This document shows, in pieces, positions 18,238 to 27,074 of a stretch of DNA of 53,052 nt (the stretch's first letter is position 1; each line of letters starts with the position of its first letter). Origin of the DNA: Pseudomonadota bacterium (GTDB taxonomy: Bacteria > Pseudomonadota > Alphaproteobacteria > Acetobacterales > Acetobacteraceae); contig JAKBCH010000009.1 in assembly GCA_021808055.1 (NCBI GenBank), forward strand, positions 1-53,052. Direction: 5' to 3'. Below the pieces are notes generated by a model that ran no database searches, had not been told where the DNA came from, and saw nothing but the letters and a program-made list of their open reading frames with translations. The translations under genes and the position numbers were made by a program.

Positions 18238-18891
18238 ATGGCCAATTTTGATGTGATTGAGGCCTCTGCGCGTTCGCGTGCCGGCAAGGGGGTGGCGCGG
18301 GCGACGAGGCGAGAGGGCAAAGTGCCCGCCGTGATTTATGGTGCGAAGCAGGAGCCTGCGCTGATCGCGCTGGACCCGCGCATCGTGATGAAAGAACTGA
18401 AGCGCGGCGGTTGGCGCTCGCGGTTGTATGAGATCGACGTGGCTGGCAACAAGACCCGCGCGCTGATGCGCGACGTGTCCTTCCATCCTGTCACCGACCA
18501 GCCCGAGCATGTGGATTTCCAGCGCCTGGTGGCTGGTGAGCCGGTGAAGGTTTCGGTTGCCGTGCACTTTTTAAACGAGGGCACCAGCCCCGGCCTGAAG
18601 CGCGGCGGCGTGCTGAACGTGGTGCGCCATAAGGTGGACGTGGTGGTGGATGCCGACCATATCCCCGAGCGCTTCGAGATTGACCTTGCCAAGCTGGACA
18701 TTAACGACAACGTGCGCTGGCATGATTTGCAGGGCGCTGAGCACTGCAAGCCGGTGATCACGGGCCGTGACTTCGTGATCGCGACCATTGCGCCGCCGTT
18801 GGTTTCTGCCGAGCAGCTGGCCGCCGAGGCTGCGGCTGCGGCTGCCGCCGCTGCTGCCAAGGGTGGCAAGAAAGCGGGCGGCAAGAAGTAA
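18238..18891 (+). CDS. rplY: Ribosomal protein bL25 (Ctc/TL5 type)
   Basis: Binds 5S rRNA in the large subunit. The 217-aa product is the long Ctc form with the N-terminal L25 domain ([24 protein letters not shown]; Gly, Arg-rich) and a C-terminal TL5 beta domain, ending in an alanine run and a GGKKAGGKK tail. ATG 18238 is preceded by GGAG; an in-frame ATG at 18226 is less well placed. It precedes pth, the common rplY-pth-ychF arrangement. The alanine run arises from GCN repeats that could vary in length between strains. Confidence 0.95.
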   Translation: MANFDVIEASARSRAGKGVARATRREGKVPAVIYGAKQEPALIALDPRIVMKELKRGGWRSRLYEIDVAGNKTRALMRDVSFHPVTDQPEHVDFQRLVAGEPVKVSVAVHFLNEGTSPGLKRGGVLNVVRHKVDVVVDADHIPERFEIDLAKLDINDNVRWHDLQGAEHCKPVITGRDFVIATIAPPLVSAEQLAAEAAAAAAAAAAKGGKKAGGKK

Positions 18892-18910
18892 CATGTAAAG
18901 CTGCCGCGCC

Positions 18911-19489
18911 ATGCTGTTATGGGTAGGACTGGGAAACCCAGAACCCGGCATGGCGCGGCAGCGCCACAATATCGGCTTTTTGGCCGTGGACGCGATTGCC
19001 GCACGGCATGGTTTTTCCCCCTGGAAACCCCGGTTTAAGGGGCTGGCCGCGGAAGGCCGGATTGGCACGCAGAAGATTTTGCTGCTGAAGCCGATGACTT
19101 ATATGAATTTGTCCGGCGAGGCGGTGCAGGCTGCCGCGAGTTTTTATAAAATTGCCCCGGAGCAGATTACCTTATTCCATGACGAGCTGGACCTGGCACC
19201 CGGAAAGCTGCGGGTGAAGAAAGGCGGTGGCAATGCCGGGCATAACGGGTTGCGCAGCACGGACAGGCATCTTGCCACCCCGGATTACTGGCGGGTGCGG
19301 CTGGGCATTGGCCACCCCGGTGACAAAGACCGGGTGACAGGCCATGTGCTGGGGGATTTTTCCAGGGCGGACAAGGACTGGCTGGAGCCATTGCTGGGGG
19401 CGGTGGCGGATGACGCTGTGTTGCTGGCGGAGGGGCGGCCAGAGGATTTCATGACCCGCATTGCGCGGGGGAGCGGGGAGCAGAGATAA
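18911..19489 (+). CDS. pth: Peptidyl-tRNA hydrolase
   Basis: Releases tRNA from prematurely dissociated peptidyl-tRNA. The 192-aa product begins MLLWVGLGNPEPGM, has the catalytic His in RQRHNIGF, the substrate-binding Asn in MTYMNLSG, the Asp in FHDELDL and the KKGGGNAGHNGLRS loop. Length is standard. Its stop overlaps the ychF ATG by one base (TAATG). Confidence 0.97.
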   Translation: MLLWVGLGNPEPGMARQRHNIGFLAVDAIAARHGFSPWKPRFKGLAAEGRIGTQKILLLKPMTYMNLSGEAVQAAASFYKIAPEQITLFHDELDLAPGKLRVKKGGGNAGHNGLRSTDRHLATPDYWRVRLGIGHPGDKDRVTGHVLGDFSRADKDWLEPLLGAVADDAVLLAEGRPEDFMTRIARGSGEQR

Positions 19490-20583
19490 TGGGTTTTAAT
19501 TGCGGGATTGTGGGCCTGCCGAATGTCGGTAAATCCACGCTCTTCAACGCGCTGACCGCGACGGTGGCCGCCCAGGCGGCGAATTACCCGTTTTGCACCA
19601 TAGAGCCGAATGTGGGCCGCGTGGCTGTGCCAGACAGGCGCATGAATGCGCTGGCGGAGATTGGCAAATCCGTGAAGATTGTGCCGACCAGCCTGGAGTT
19701 TGTGGACATTGCCGGGTTGGTGCGCGGGGCTTCCAAGGGTGAGGGGCTGGGCAACCAGTTTTTGGCGAATATCCGCGAGGTGGATGCGATTGTGCATGTG
19801 CTGCGCTGCTTCGAGGATGACGACATTACGCATGTGGAAGGCTCGATCGACCCCGTGCGGGATGCGGAGACGGTGGAAACCGAGCTGATGCTGGCGGATT
19901 TGGAAAGCCTGACCAAGCGCGTGCCGATGTTGCAGAAAAAGGCCAAGAGCAACGACAAGCTGGCGGCGGCGGAGCTGGAGCTGATCGAACCGCTGATAAA
20001 AGCACTGGAGGCGGGCACGCCCGTACGCGCGGTGATTCCCAAAGGCGAGGAGGAGGCGGTGAAGCGCCTCAACCTGCTCACCTCCAAGCCTGTGCTGTAC
20101 GTGTGCAATGTCGAGGAAGCGGCGGCCGCCACCGGCAATGCCCAGTCCGCTCGGGTGGCGGAGATGGCGAAGGCACAGGGGGCCGCGCATGTGATCATCT
20201 CGGCCGCGATCGAGGCCGAAGTGAGCCAGTTGCCGGAAGAAGACCGCGCCGGGTTCCTGGCGGATTTGGGGTTGGAGGATTCCGGGCTGGATAGGATTAT
20301 CCGCGCTGGTTACGGGCTTTTGGGGTTGATTACATATTTCACCGTGGGGCCGAAAGAGACGCGGGCCTGGACAATTATTAAAGGCACCAAGGCGCCGGGG
20401 GCGGCGGGTGTTATCCATGGCGATTTCGAGCGCGGGTTTATTGCTGCCGAGACCATTGGTTTTGATGATTACGTGGCCGGCAAAGGCGAGGCTGGCGCGC
20501 GGGATGCGGGCAAGCTGCGCGTTGAAGGCAAGGAGTATGTGGTGAAGGATGGCGACGTGCTGCTATTCCGCTTCAACGTGTAG
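19489..20583 (+). CDS. ychF: Redox-regulated ATPase YchF
   Basis: Obg-family P-loop NTPase that prefers ATP and binds ribosomes. The 364-aa product begins with G1 GLPNVGKSTLFNAL, a G3 stretch VDIAGLVRGASKGEGLGNQF, a coiled-coil insert and a C-terminal TGS domain ending EYVVKDGDVLLFRFNV. Length is normal and all expected motifs are present. It is translationally coupled to pth. Confidence 0.97.
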   Translation: MGFNCGIVGLPNVGKSTLFNALTATVAAQAANYPFCTIEPNVGRVAVPDRRMNALAEIGKSVKIVPTSLEFVDIAGLVRGASKGEGLGNQFLANIREVDAIVHVLRCFEDDDITHVEGSIDPVRDAETVETELMLADLESLTKRVPMLQKKAKSNDKLAAAELELIEPLIKALEAGTPVRAVIPKGEEEAVKRLNLLTSKPVLYVCNVEEAAAATGNAQSARVAEMAKAQGAAHVIISAAIEAEVSQLPEEDRAGFLADLGLEDSGLDRIIRAGYGLLGLITYFTVGPKETRAWTIIKGTKAPGAAGVIHGDFERGFIAAETIGFDDYVAGKGEAGARDAGKLRVEGKEYVVKDGDVLLFRFNV

Positions 20584-20673
20584 AACGCGATGACTTTAGG
20601 CTCGCTCACTTTGCAAGCGGGCCAAAAGTTTGAATCGCCCTCTACCGCATTAATTTAGAGGCGGATTCAGATT

Positions 20674-20720
20674 TTAGAGCGGATCACTTCCGTGATTCGA
20701 TCAAAATCATCCGGCTCTAA
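20674..20720. repeat. Palindromic intergenic element, copy B
   Basis: Arms TTAGAGC (20674-20680) and GCTCTAA (20714-20720) enclose ATCAC...GTGAT and AAAATCATCCG. The block order is the same as at 16613-16660. A second small stem (TCTA...TAGA near 20640-20660) stands to its left. The element lies in the 170-bp gap between the converging ychF and monooxygenase-like genes. Confidence 0.65.
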
Positions 20721-20753
20721 CGATCGGCGGGATGAGCATAAAGGCGATTGGAC

Positions 20754-21980
20754 TTATCCCCGTGCGGCGATTTGTTCCGCGAGGTAGCCAGCATCTCGCC
20801 AGCAGCCCCAGATGAAGGAGGAGCCGCGATTGGAGAGCCAGGGCAGACCGATGAAATACAGGCCCGGCACGGCGGAAACACCGCGATGGTGCCGGGGCAG
20901 GCCTTTTTCGTCGAACACGTCGATCTTCATCCAGCTATAGTCCAGCGCATAGCCGGTGGCCCAGAGGATGGTGGTAATGTTGGCCTTGGCCAGATCCAGC
21001 TCCAAAATGGGGTTCACCGCGCATTCCGGCAGGGGGCCGATGATATGGGCTTCCGGTTCTTCCGGCAGGTCCAGCCTCTCGCGCGCCACGTAATCATCCG
21101 CTGCCCTCAGCGTGGCGAGGTAGTTGGCGTCTCCGGCTTCGATATTATGCGCGAGATCGTTATCAAAATGCAGCACGCCATTTTTGAACGCGCTAGCCCG
21201 GCCCAGCAGGGTGATGCCACTGGCCGCGAGATTGCGGAAATCCACCGTGTGGCCGCCTTTGGCACCGCTGACGGCAATGGTGACATGTGCGGTGCCGGGT
21301 GCGGGGGCGGTGGCACCCCACATGCCCAGAACCCCCAGCCAAAAGACGAAATCCTGCCCGCGATAGCGGCGCGGCGGCCGGTCGTGCGGGCCGGTGGCGA
21401 GGTAAACCTGTCGCCCGGCGGCACGCAGCTCATCGGCGATCTGCACGCCCGAGGAGCCCGCCCCCACCACCAGCACAGCCCCCGGCGGCAACTGCGCGGG
21501 GTTACGGTAATGCGCGGAATGAATTTGGGTGATGCCGGTATCCGTTGGCACCAGCGTGGGGATGAGCGGGCGCTGGAAGGAGCCGGTGGCGGAGATGACG
21601 TTTTTCGCCTCGATGGTGCCATCGGCGGTTTCGGCGCGGAAGCCGGAACCATCGTCTTTCCGGTGTAGGGCCTTTACCGCCACGCCGGTGCGTATGGGGG
21701 CGTTGATTTGCGCGGCGTAATCCTCGAAATATTTCACGATGGCGTTGGCCGGGGCGAATTCATCCGGCCCGATGGGATCGAAGCTGCGGTTGGGGAAACG
21801 GTCGTGCCAGGCCGGGCCGTTGGCCACCAGAGAATCCCACCGTTCCGCGCGCCAGCGTTCGGCAATGCGAGCGCGTTCCAGCACCAGATGCGGCACGCCT
21901 TGCTGGCTCAGATGCTCGCTCATCGCGATTCCGGCCTGACCGGCCCCGATGACGAGCGTTCCGACCTGTTCAACTGGCAT
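20754..21980 (-). CDS. Flavin-dependent monooxygenase-like oxidoreductase
   Basis: FAD/NAD(P)H protein of 408 aa related to CzcO and class B flavoprotein monooxygenases. The FAD motif is VIGAGQAGIAMSEHL at the N-terminus, the NADPH motif is VVGAGSSGVQIADEL near residue 175, and ATGYALDYSW near residue 335 matches the ATG box. The full FxGxxxHxxxW fingerprint is only partly visible (FQRPLIP... HSAHYRNP), so oxygenation of a particular substrate is inference. I prefer ATG 21980, which has AAAAGGA upstream, to the TTG at 21998. It stands alone. Confidence 0.85.
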   Translation of the reverse strand: MPVEQVGTLVIGAGQAGIAMSEHLSQQGVPHLVLERARIAERWRAERWDSLVANGPAWHDRFPNRSFDPIGPDEFAPANAIVKYFEDYAAQINAPIRTGVAVKALHRKDDGSGFRAETADGTIEAKNVISATGSFQRPLIPTLVPTDTGITQIHSAHYRNPAQLPPGAVLVVGAGSSGVQIADELRAAGRQVYLATGPHDRPPRRYRGQDFVFWLGVLGMWGATAPAPGTAHVTIAVSGAKGGHTVDFRNLAASGITLLGRASAFKNGVLHFDNDLAHNIEAGDANYLATLRAADDYVARERLDLPEEPEAHIIGPLPECAVNPILELDLAKANITTILWATGYALDYSWMKIDVFDEKGLPRHHRGVSAVPGLYFIGLPWLSNRGSSFIWGCWRDAGYLAEQIAARG

Positions 21981-22137
21981 GGGCGCGATCCTTTTCAAGT
22001 GGGCAGTGGTTAACCGCCGCAGCGGCTACAGCCGACCCCCATTGTATTGAGGGAGGTTGATTAGGAGAATTAGAATTTAAATTTCAGCTGATTATGTTTT
22101 ATTGAAGCTGAGAATGGCCCCGCGCCGGGCGGCGCTG

Positions 22138-24417
22138 CTAATATCGCAACGCCTGATACCCGCTCTCGGATGGTTCAACGCCGTGGGTGTCGTGAGCGAA
22201 GCCGGGGAAGCGTTTGTCGAAATCCTCCAATGCTGCCAGGTAGCGCAGCACCGGGCCGTCGATGGTGCCGAAATTTTCCCCTGGCATGAGCAGCGGAATG
22301 CCCGGCGGGTAGGGTACGATGGCGGTGGCGGCGACACCGCCTGCGAGGGCCGCGAGATTCGCCATGCCGCCCTCGCCGCGAATGAGGCGGTCATGCGCCT
22401 CGGCGGGAATCATCTCAGGTGCGGGGAGGAAATTATAAGCCTCCTGCAAGCGTTCCGGGTAGCCGGTGGCGCGCAGCCCAGAGAACATGGCCTGGCCTAA
22501 ATCTCGCAGGCCCATCGCCCCATAAGCGGCGGGGTAAAGAGCGGCGAGCTGCGGCAAGGCGCGGGCGAGCGGCGTGTTGGCATCGTAATCGTGTTTGAAG
22601 TCCAGCAGCGCGTTGACGAGCGAACCCCATTTTCCCTTGGTAACACCTATGGAAAACAGAAACAGGATGGAGAAATTCGCGGTTTTTTCTGGTGTGATGC
22701 CATGCTCGGCAAGGTAATGATTGAGCAAGGGTGCTGGAATACCGGTTTGCTCCAGCTTGCCGGAACGCGCCATGCCGGGGGTGATGAGGGTAACTTTGAT
22801 GGGGTCCAGCATACAATAGCCGGGTTCCAGTCCGGTAAAGCCGTGCCAGGCAGCGCCCGGTTCCAGCGCCCAGCAGGATTGGTCTTCTGCCAACATCTCC
22901 AGCGGGGCGGCGGCGAAGGTTTGGCCATCTGGCACGGTATCCGGCTGCCAGACGCCGAAGAACCAATCGTCCCTGCTGGAAAATTCCGCTTGCAGCCGCG
23001 CCATGGTTTGTCGGAAGGAGATGGCCTCCGCGATGGCCTCTGAAGTGAGAAGCTGGCCGCTGGCGCCTTCCATCATCGCCGAGCTGATATCAGTGGAGGC
23101 GAGGATGGCGTAATTAGGTGAGGTGGAGGCGTGCATCATCAGCGATTCATTGAAGCGCGCGGGGGAGATTTTTACCCGACCTTCGCGCAGATGCAGCATG
23201 GAAGCCTGGGAGAGGGCGGCCAGCAGCTTATGGGTTGATTGGGTGGCGAAGATGGTGGGGCCGGTTCGGTTAGCCTCCGCGGGTTCGCCGCGCATGGCGT
23301 AATGGTTTTTGTAAAGCGTGTTGAAGCGCGCATGGCCGAACCAGGCTTCGTCGAAGAGGATACGGTCCACCGAGGGGCTGAGCAGCTCCTCCACCCTGGC
23401 CGCATTGTAGCAAAGCCCGTCATAGGTGGAGTTGGTGACGATGGCGAGCGCGGGCCTTGCCGTGCAGCCAGCAGTAAGGCGGGAGGTGGCGAGGTTATGG
23501 GCAACCGCCTCTGGCGTGAGCGAGGCGGCGGGGATGGGGCCGATCATGCCCAGATGGTTGCGGTAGGGCAGCAGATAAGCGGGTTTGGCACCGGTGAGGG
23601 CCAGCCCGTGCTCGATGGATTTATGCGCGTTGCGGTCCGCCAGCACAATTTCGCCGCGCGCGACAGAGGCTGTCATCACCACCCGGTTGGCGGTGGAGGT
23701 GCCGTTGGTGACGAAATAAGAACGGTCGGACCCGAACACATGCGCCGCGTAGCGTTCCGCTGCACCGATGGGGCCGGTATGGTCCAGCAGGGAGCCAAGC
23801 CCAGCGACGGAGATGGACAGATCCGCCCGCAGCAGCTTTTCGCCGAAATAATCGTAGAACATGCGCCCGGCGGGGGAGCGGAGGAAAGCCGAGCCACCCG
23901 TGTGGCCCGGCGTGTGCCAGGAATATTCCGCCTCGGACGCGAATTTGGTGAGCGCGCCGAACAGCGGCGGCAGAAGCTGGGCGCGGTAGCGGCGCATGGC
24001 GGCAAGGATGCGACTGGAGATGAACTCCATGGAATCCTCCAACAGCCAGATGAAGCCATCCACCTCACCCATCACTTCGGCGGGCACATGCGCGACATCG
24101 TTGCGTTCAGCCAGCAGAAATACCGGCAGTTTAGCGTTGCGGGCGCGGATGGCTTTCAGCAACGTTTTGGTGGTGGCGTGGTCCGGGTCTCGGTGTAAAT
24201 CCCAATCCAGAACAATGGCTTGCAGATGTGGATCGGCGTTGATTTCGCCCCTGGCGTCGGCGGCGGAGAGGGCGGTGGTGGCGCTGATATCGTGGATTTT
24301 CAAATCCGCCAACAAAGCGCGGGCGGCGCGGCCCAGCGCCGTGGGCTCCTGCAGTTTGTCGCAGGCCAGCAACAAGCTGAGCCCGAAGGTTTTTGGTTTT
24401 TGGTCCTGGCCGGTCAT
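22138..24417 (-). CDS. Inducible-type Orn/Lys/Arg decarboxylase
   Basis: PLP-dependent, fold-type I decarboxylase of 759 aa, the length of AdiA, CadA and SpeF. It has an N-terminal response-regulator-like wing domain (about 1-130), a core with SWHTPGHTGGSAFL, NSTYDGLCYN and the PLP lysine in TQSTHKLLAALSQ, and the C-terminal domain. ATG 24417 is preceded by GGGGGGAA. These enzymes consume a proton by decarboxylating a basic amino acid and usually work with an antiporter. No antiporter is adjacent, so it is either unlinked or the enzyme serves polyamine synthesis. Which amino acid is used cannot be read with certainty. Confidence 0.93.
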   Translation of the reverse strand: MTGQDQKPKTFGLSLLLACDKLQEPTALGRAARALLADLKIHDISATTALSAADARGEINADPHLQAIVLDWDLHRDPDHATTKTLLKAIRARNAKLPVFLLAERNDVAHVPAEVMGEVDGFIWLLEDSMEFISSRILAAMRRYRAQLLPPLFGALTKFASEAEYSWHTPGHTGGSAFLRSPAGRMFYDYFGEKLLRADLSISVAGLGSLLDHTGPIGAAERYAAHVFGSDRSYFVTNGTSTANRVVMTASVARGEIVLADRNAHKSIEHGLALTGAKPAYLLPYRNHLGMIGPIPAASLTPEAVAHNLATSRLTAGCTARPALAIVTNSTYDGLCYNAARVEELLSPSVDRILFDEAWFGHARFNTLYKNHYAMRGEPAEANRTGPTIFATQSTHKLLAALSQASMLHLREGRVKISPARFNESLMMHASTSPNYAILASTDISSAMMEGASGQLLTSEAIAEAISFRQTMARLQAEFSSRDDWFFGVWQPDTVPDGQTFAAAPLEMLAEDQSCWALEPGAAWHGFTGLEPGYCMLDPIKVTLITPGMARSGKLEQTGIPAPLLNHYLAEHGITPEKTANFSILFLFSIGVTKGKWGSLVNALLDFKHDYDANTPLARALPQLAALYPAAYGAMGLRDLGQAMFSGLRATGYPERLQEAYNFLPAPEMIPAEAHDRLIRGEGGMANLAALAGGVAATAIVPYPPGIPLLMPGENFGTIDGPVLRYLAALEDFDKRFPGFAHDTHGVEPSESGYQALRY

Positions 24418-24542
24418 GGTTCCCCCCCGATCCGCGTTTGCGCTGATAGGATGGTGTTTGGCTGGTTCTGTCCACCCCCTGGCCGGGGTTAGGTGATCCG
24501 CTTGCCGTGCGTGTGCACAATTGCCAAAACCAAGGCTACTCA

Positions 24543-24604
24543 AGTGTGATGGTTCTGAAATTCGTGACTTGGAATATCATGAATTTCAGAAGCTGAATCA
24601 CACT
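24543..24604. repeat. Long inverted repeat upstream of the decarboxylase
   Basis: Left arm AGTGTGAT plus TTCTGAAATTC (24543-24563) pairs with right arm GAATTTCAGAA plus ATCACACT (24581-24604), with a few unpaired bases between the blocks. It starts about 125 bp before the decarboxylase start codon. Confidence 0.75.
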
Positions 24605-24605
24605 G

Positions 24606-24690
24606 GAGCGGTTTCCGTTCACGCCGGTTCACGCAAACCGCTCTAACTCTCTGTTTAAACAAGCGAGATGGGTTTACACCACTCGCTCTA
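24606..24690. repeat. GAGCGGTTT palindromic element
   Basis: Arms GAGCGGTTT (24606-24614) and AAACCGCTC (24635-24643) enclose a tandem GTTCACGC / GTTCACGC. A second stem AGCGAG (24662-24667) and CTCGCT (24682-24687) follows. Elements with TAGAGC/GCTCTA ends are scattered in this window and resemble the short palindromic repeats common in alphaproteobacterial intergenic DNA. Confidence 0.65.
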
Positions 24691-24714
24691 TTTATGTTTT
24701 GGTGAGCAATTTCA

Positions 24715-24751
24715 TGTGTTTAGGTGACGCTACCGCGTCAACCTAAACACA
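24715..24751. repeat. Near-perfect 16-bp hairpin
   Basis: TGTGTTTAGGTGACGC (24715-24730) pairs with the complement at 24735-24751 except for one extra base, around the loop TACC. It is the third dense palindrome in the 400-bp gap 24418-24819, which contains no convincing gene. Confidence 0.75.
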
Positions 24752-24819
24752 TATTTCTCTAGCCATGTCAGGATGGCCGAGAGCGACAATATGTATGGGT
24801 GGAACTGTAGCGGTAGGGC

Positions 24820-24945
24820 CTAATGCGGCAGTTTGTGCCGGGCGTTGAGCTCGTGCTGATCGCGCAAATAACATACCGCGACGCCGATGATGCCGAAAAA
24901 CACAGGTAAAGCCAGCATTTCAGCCCAAATGACCACAGCGTTCAT
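24820..24945 (-). CDS. 41-residue single-pass membrane peptide
   Basis: The ATG at 24945 has GAGG seven bases upstream and encodes MNAVVIWAEMLALPVFFGII followed by GVAVCYLRDQHELNARHKLPH. There is one clear membrane helix (about 3-28) and a basic, histidine-containing cytoplasmic tail. I do not recognise the family. Size and design are those of small accessory subunits of membrane complexes (CydX-like), but nothing nearby would be its partner except the RND pump across the TetR gene. A 22-residue N-terminal extension in the same frame has no ribosome site. Confidence 0.55.
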   Translation of the reverse strand: MNAVVIWAEMLALPVFFGIIGVAVCYLRDQHELNARHKLPH

Positions 24946-25061
24946 GTCATCCTCGCTTTTTTGATATTGAAGGCGAGCGTTGAACCGGCTTTTGTTAAGC
25001 CATCGTAGCAATTCTAGCAGAAGGCTGGCGGAATTTCCAGAAAATATAGCCGGATTCGGAC

Positions 25062-25712
25062 CTATGCGGTTTGCGGAGCCGAGCCGACGCCGCAGAGGAA
25101 CACGCTGATGGCATTGCGGATATGCGTTTGCCGCGCTTCTCCGCTTGGCCAGCGGAACTCGTTGAAAGAATTTATCACCAGGGCGCCGAACACCATATCG
25201 GCCAGCATCCGCGCCAAGCTGAAGGCATCGCCCACCAGCCGCAGCCGCCCCAGGGCTGCTTGTTGTGTCATCCAGCAGGCCAGCGGCATCAGCGGGTGGT
25301 TTGCCTCAGATTCCGTGATGAGTTGATGCAGTTCCGGGTGGTTCGGGCATTCTGTTAGTCGCAGGCGGGCGAGGTCCAGCCTGTCCTGATCTTCTTCCTC
25401 GCTGATATCGATACGGAAAATCCGTTCCAGCGCCTGTTGCAGGGGCAGTTCTTCCGGCACCGGAAATTCAAGCCATTGTGGGCGCGCGGCTTCCACCACG
25501 GCGGCAAACAAAGCGGGTTTGCTGGGAAATAGCCGGTAGAGCGTCTGCTTGGAAATTTTGCACGCCGCGGCGATATCCTCGGTTTTGGTGGCACCATATC
25601 CGCGCTCGACGAACAACCGGCGTGACTGCACGAGAATTGTGTCCCGTTGGGTGTCATCGCACAGAACTTTTGGCCTGCCCCGGCCCTTGCAGTAATCGTC
25701 AGGCGTTCCCAT
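25062..25712 (-). CDS. TetR-family repressor of the RND pump
   Basis: Transcriptional regulator of 216 aa with an N-terminal TetR HTH: LFVERGYGATKTEDIAAACK, then ISKQTLYRLFPSKPALFAAV. The C-terminal ligand domain belongs to the AcrR/AefR-like type that ends around a second alpha-helical dimer region. It is divergent from the RND efflux operon and shares with it a 168-bp gap that holds a promoter and a CAGTAC palindrome, the usual layout for a local efflux repressor. Confidence 0.9.
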   Translation of the reverse strand: MGTPDDYCKGRGRPKVLCDDTQRDTILVQSRRLFVERGYGATKTEDIAAACKISKQTLYRLFPSKPALFAAVVEAARPQWLEFPVPEELPLQQALERIFRIDISEEEDQDRLDLARLRLTECPNHPELHQLITESEANHPLMPLACWMTQQAALGRLRLVGDAFSLARMLADMVFGALVINSFNEFRWPSGEARQTHIRNAISVFLCGVGSAPQTA

Positions 25713-25763
25713 TATACCTGTTCCGTTAGCACCGCATGGCAGCTTCCCGCAACTTTCAGCGGC

Positions 25764-25807
25764 TTGACAGCCACTTTACCCCTGAATATCAGTACCAATA
25801 AGTACTG
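25764..25807 (+). promoter_or_regulatory. RND operon promoter with overlapping TetR-type operator
   Basis: TTGACA (25764-25769) is followed after about 17 bp by a weak -10 (AATATC/TATCAG, 25785-25792). The inverted repeat CAGTAC (25790-25795) and GTACTG (25802-25807), spacer 6, sits over the -10 and start region. Position and symmetry fit repression by the divergent TetR protein. Confidence 0.65.
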
Positions 25808-25880
25808 TAAATGTTTCAAGCGGGAATGCCATGCCCGCCGCGTGCAGATTAATCGTTTTTAACTCGCCCATGAGGTTCTG

Positions 25881-27053
25881 ATGCCAGCCGATCTTTCCTG
25901 CCCCGCGCGCAAGCGTGCGCTGGTGGCCGCTTGCCTTGCCGGAACCGCTCTGCTTGCCGGGTGCGAGAAAAAAGTAGCACCCCCGCCGCCGATGCCACAG
26001 GTGGGGTTTGTAACGATCCACACCCAGCCGGTGTTGCGCACCACGGACCTTCCTGGCCGCACCGATGCGGTGGGCACAGCGGATATTCGCCCGCAGGTGA
26101 GCGGCGTGATTTTAAAGCGGCTATTTGTTGAGGGCGGCGATGTGAACGCAGGCCAGCAGCTTTATCAGATAGACCCGGCACCGTATCAGGCCGCTTATGA
26201 CGCTGCTGTGGCGACAATGATGCACGACAAGGCGCAGCTTGCGACAGACCAGGCCCAGGCGAACCGTTACCGGCCGCTGGCCGCCGCCCAGGCCGTGAGC
26301 GCGCAGGATTACGAAAACGCCCTGGCTACGGTGAAGGAGGATGAGGCCAATGTCGCCTCCGCCAAGGCTGCCATCGAAACCGCCCAGATAAATCTGAACT
26401 ACACCAAGATGTATTCGCCAATTTCCGGCACTATCGGCGCGTCCTCAGTCACGCCAGGCGCGCTGGTTACAGCGGACCAGACCACGGCACTGGCCACCGT
26501 GACACAGCTCGACCCGATTTACGTGGATTTGAACGAGTCCTCCACCACCTGGCTGCGCCTGAAACAGGAAGCCGATGCCGGGCAGCTTGAAACCACCGCT
26601 GACGGCTCAGCCAAGGTGACGCTGACGCTGGAAGACGGCAGCACATACAGCCTGCCTGGCAAGCTGCAATTCGCCGAGGTGAATGTGGACCAGAGCACCG
26701 GCACTGTGCTGGTGCGGGCGCTGTTTCCCAACCCGCAGCATTTGTTGCTGCCGGGCATGTATGTGCACGCCGAGCTGGAAGAGGGCGTGAACAAAAACGG
26801 CATTCTGGTACCGCAGCAGGCGGTTTCGCATAACACCCATGGCGATGCCACGGTGCTGATGCTGAACGCCAAGAACGTCGTTTCGGAAAAGATTATTCAA
26901 ATCAACGGCAATGTTGGCAATGACTGGGTGGTGACGAGCGGACTGGCTCCGGGCGACCGTGTTATCGTGGACGGGTTACAGAACGCGACTGACGGCGCAA
27001 CCGTCTCGCCTGTCGACGAAACCGCACAATTCGCATCCAACCCCGCCTCCTAA
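25881..27053 (+). CDS. RND efflux periplasmic adaptor (AcrA/MexA-type lipoprotein)
   Basis: Membrane-fusion subunit of 390 aa linking the inner-membrane pump to the outer-membrane channel. A signal peptide ends in lipobox LLAGC near residue 32. The barrel-sandwich (lipoyl) domain shows IRPQVSGVILKRLFVEGGDV, the alpha-hairpin is Gln/Ala-rich (LATDQAQANRYRPLAAAQAV), and YSPISGTIGAS closes the lipoyl fold. First gene of the three-gene pump operon, 21 bp before the transporter gene. Confidence 0.94.
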   Translation: MPADLSCPARKRALVAACLAGTALLAGCEKKVAPPPPMPQVGFVTIHTQPVLRTTDLPGRTDAVGTADIRPQVSGVILKRLFVEGGDVNAGQQLYQIDPAPYQAAYDAAVATMMHDKAQLATDQAQANRYRPLAAAQAVSAQDYENALATVKEDEANVASAKAAIETAQINLNYTKMYSPISGTIGASSVTPGALVTADQTTALATVTQLDPIYVDLNESSTTWLRLKQEADAGQLETTADGSAKVTLTLEDGSTYSLPGKLQFAEVNVDQSTGTVLVRALFPNPQHLLLPGMYVHAELEEGVNKNGILVPQQAVSHNTHGDATVLMLNAKNVVSEKIIQINGNVGNDWVVTSGLAPGDRVIVDGLQNATDGATVSPVDETAQFASNPAS

Positions 27054-27074
27054 GCGAAGGGCTGAAATTCCGCC

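Noticed and set aside
23239..24198. 319-aa plus-strand ORF opposite the decarboxylase
   Set aside because: Gly/Arg/Ala-rich antisense frame; the minus-strand decarboxylase explains the region completely.
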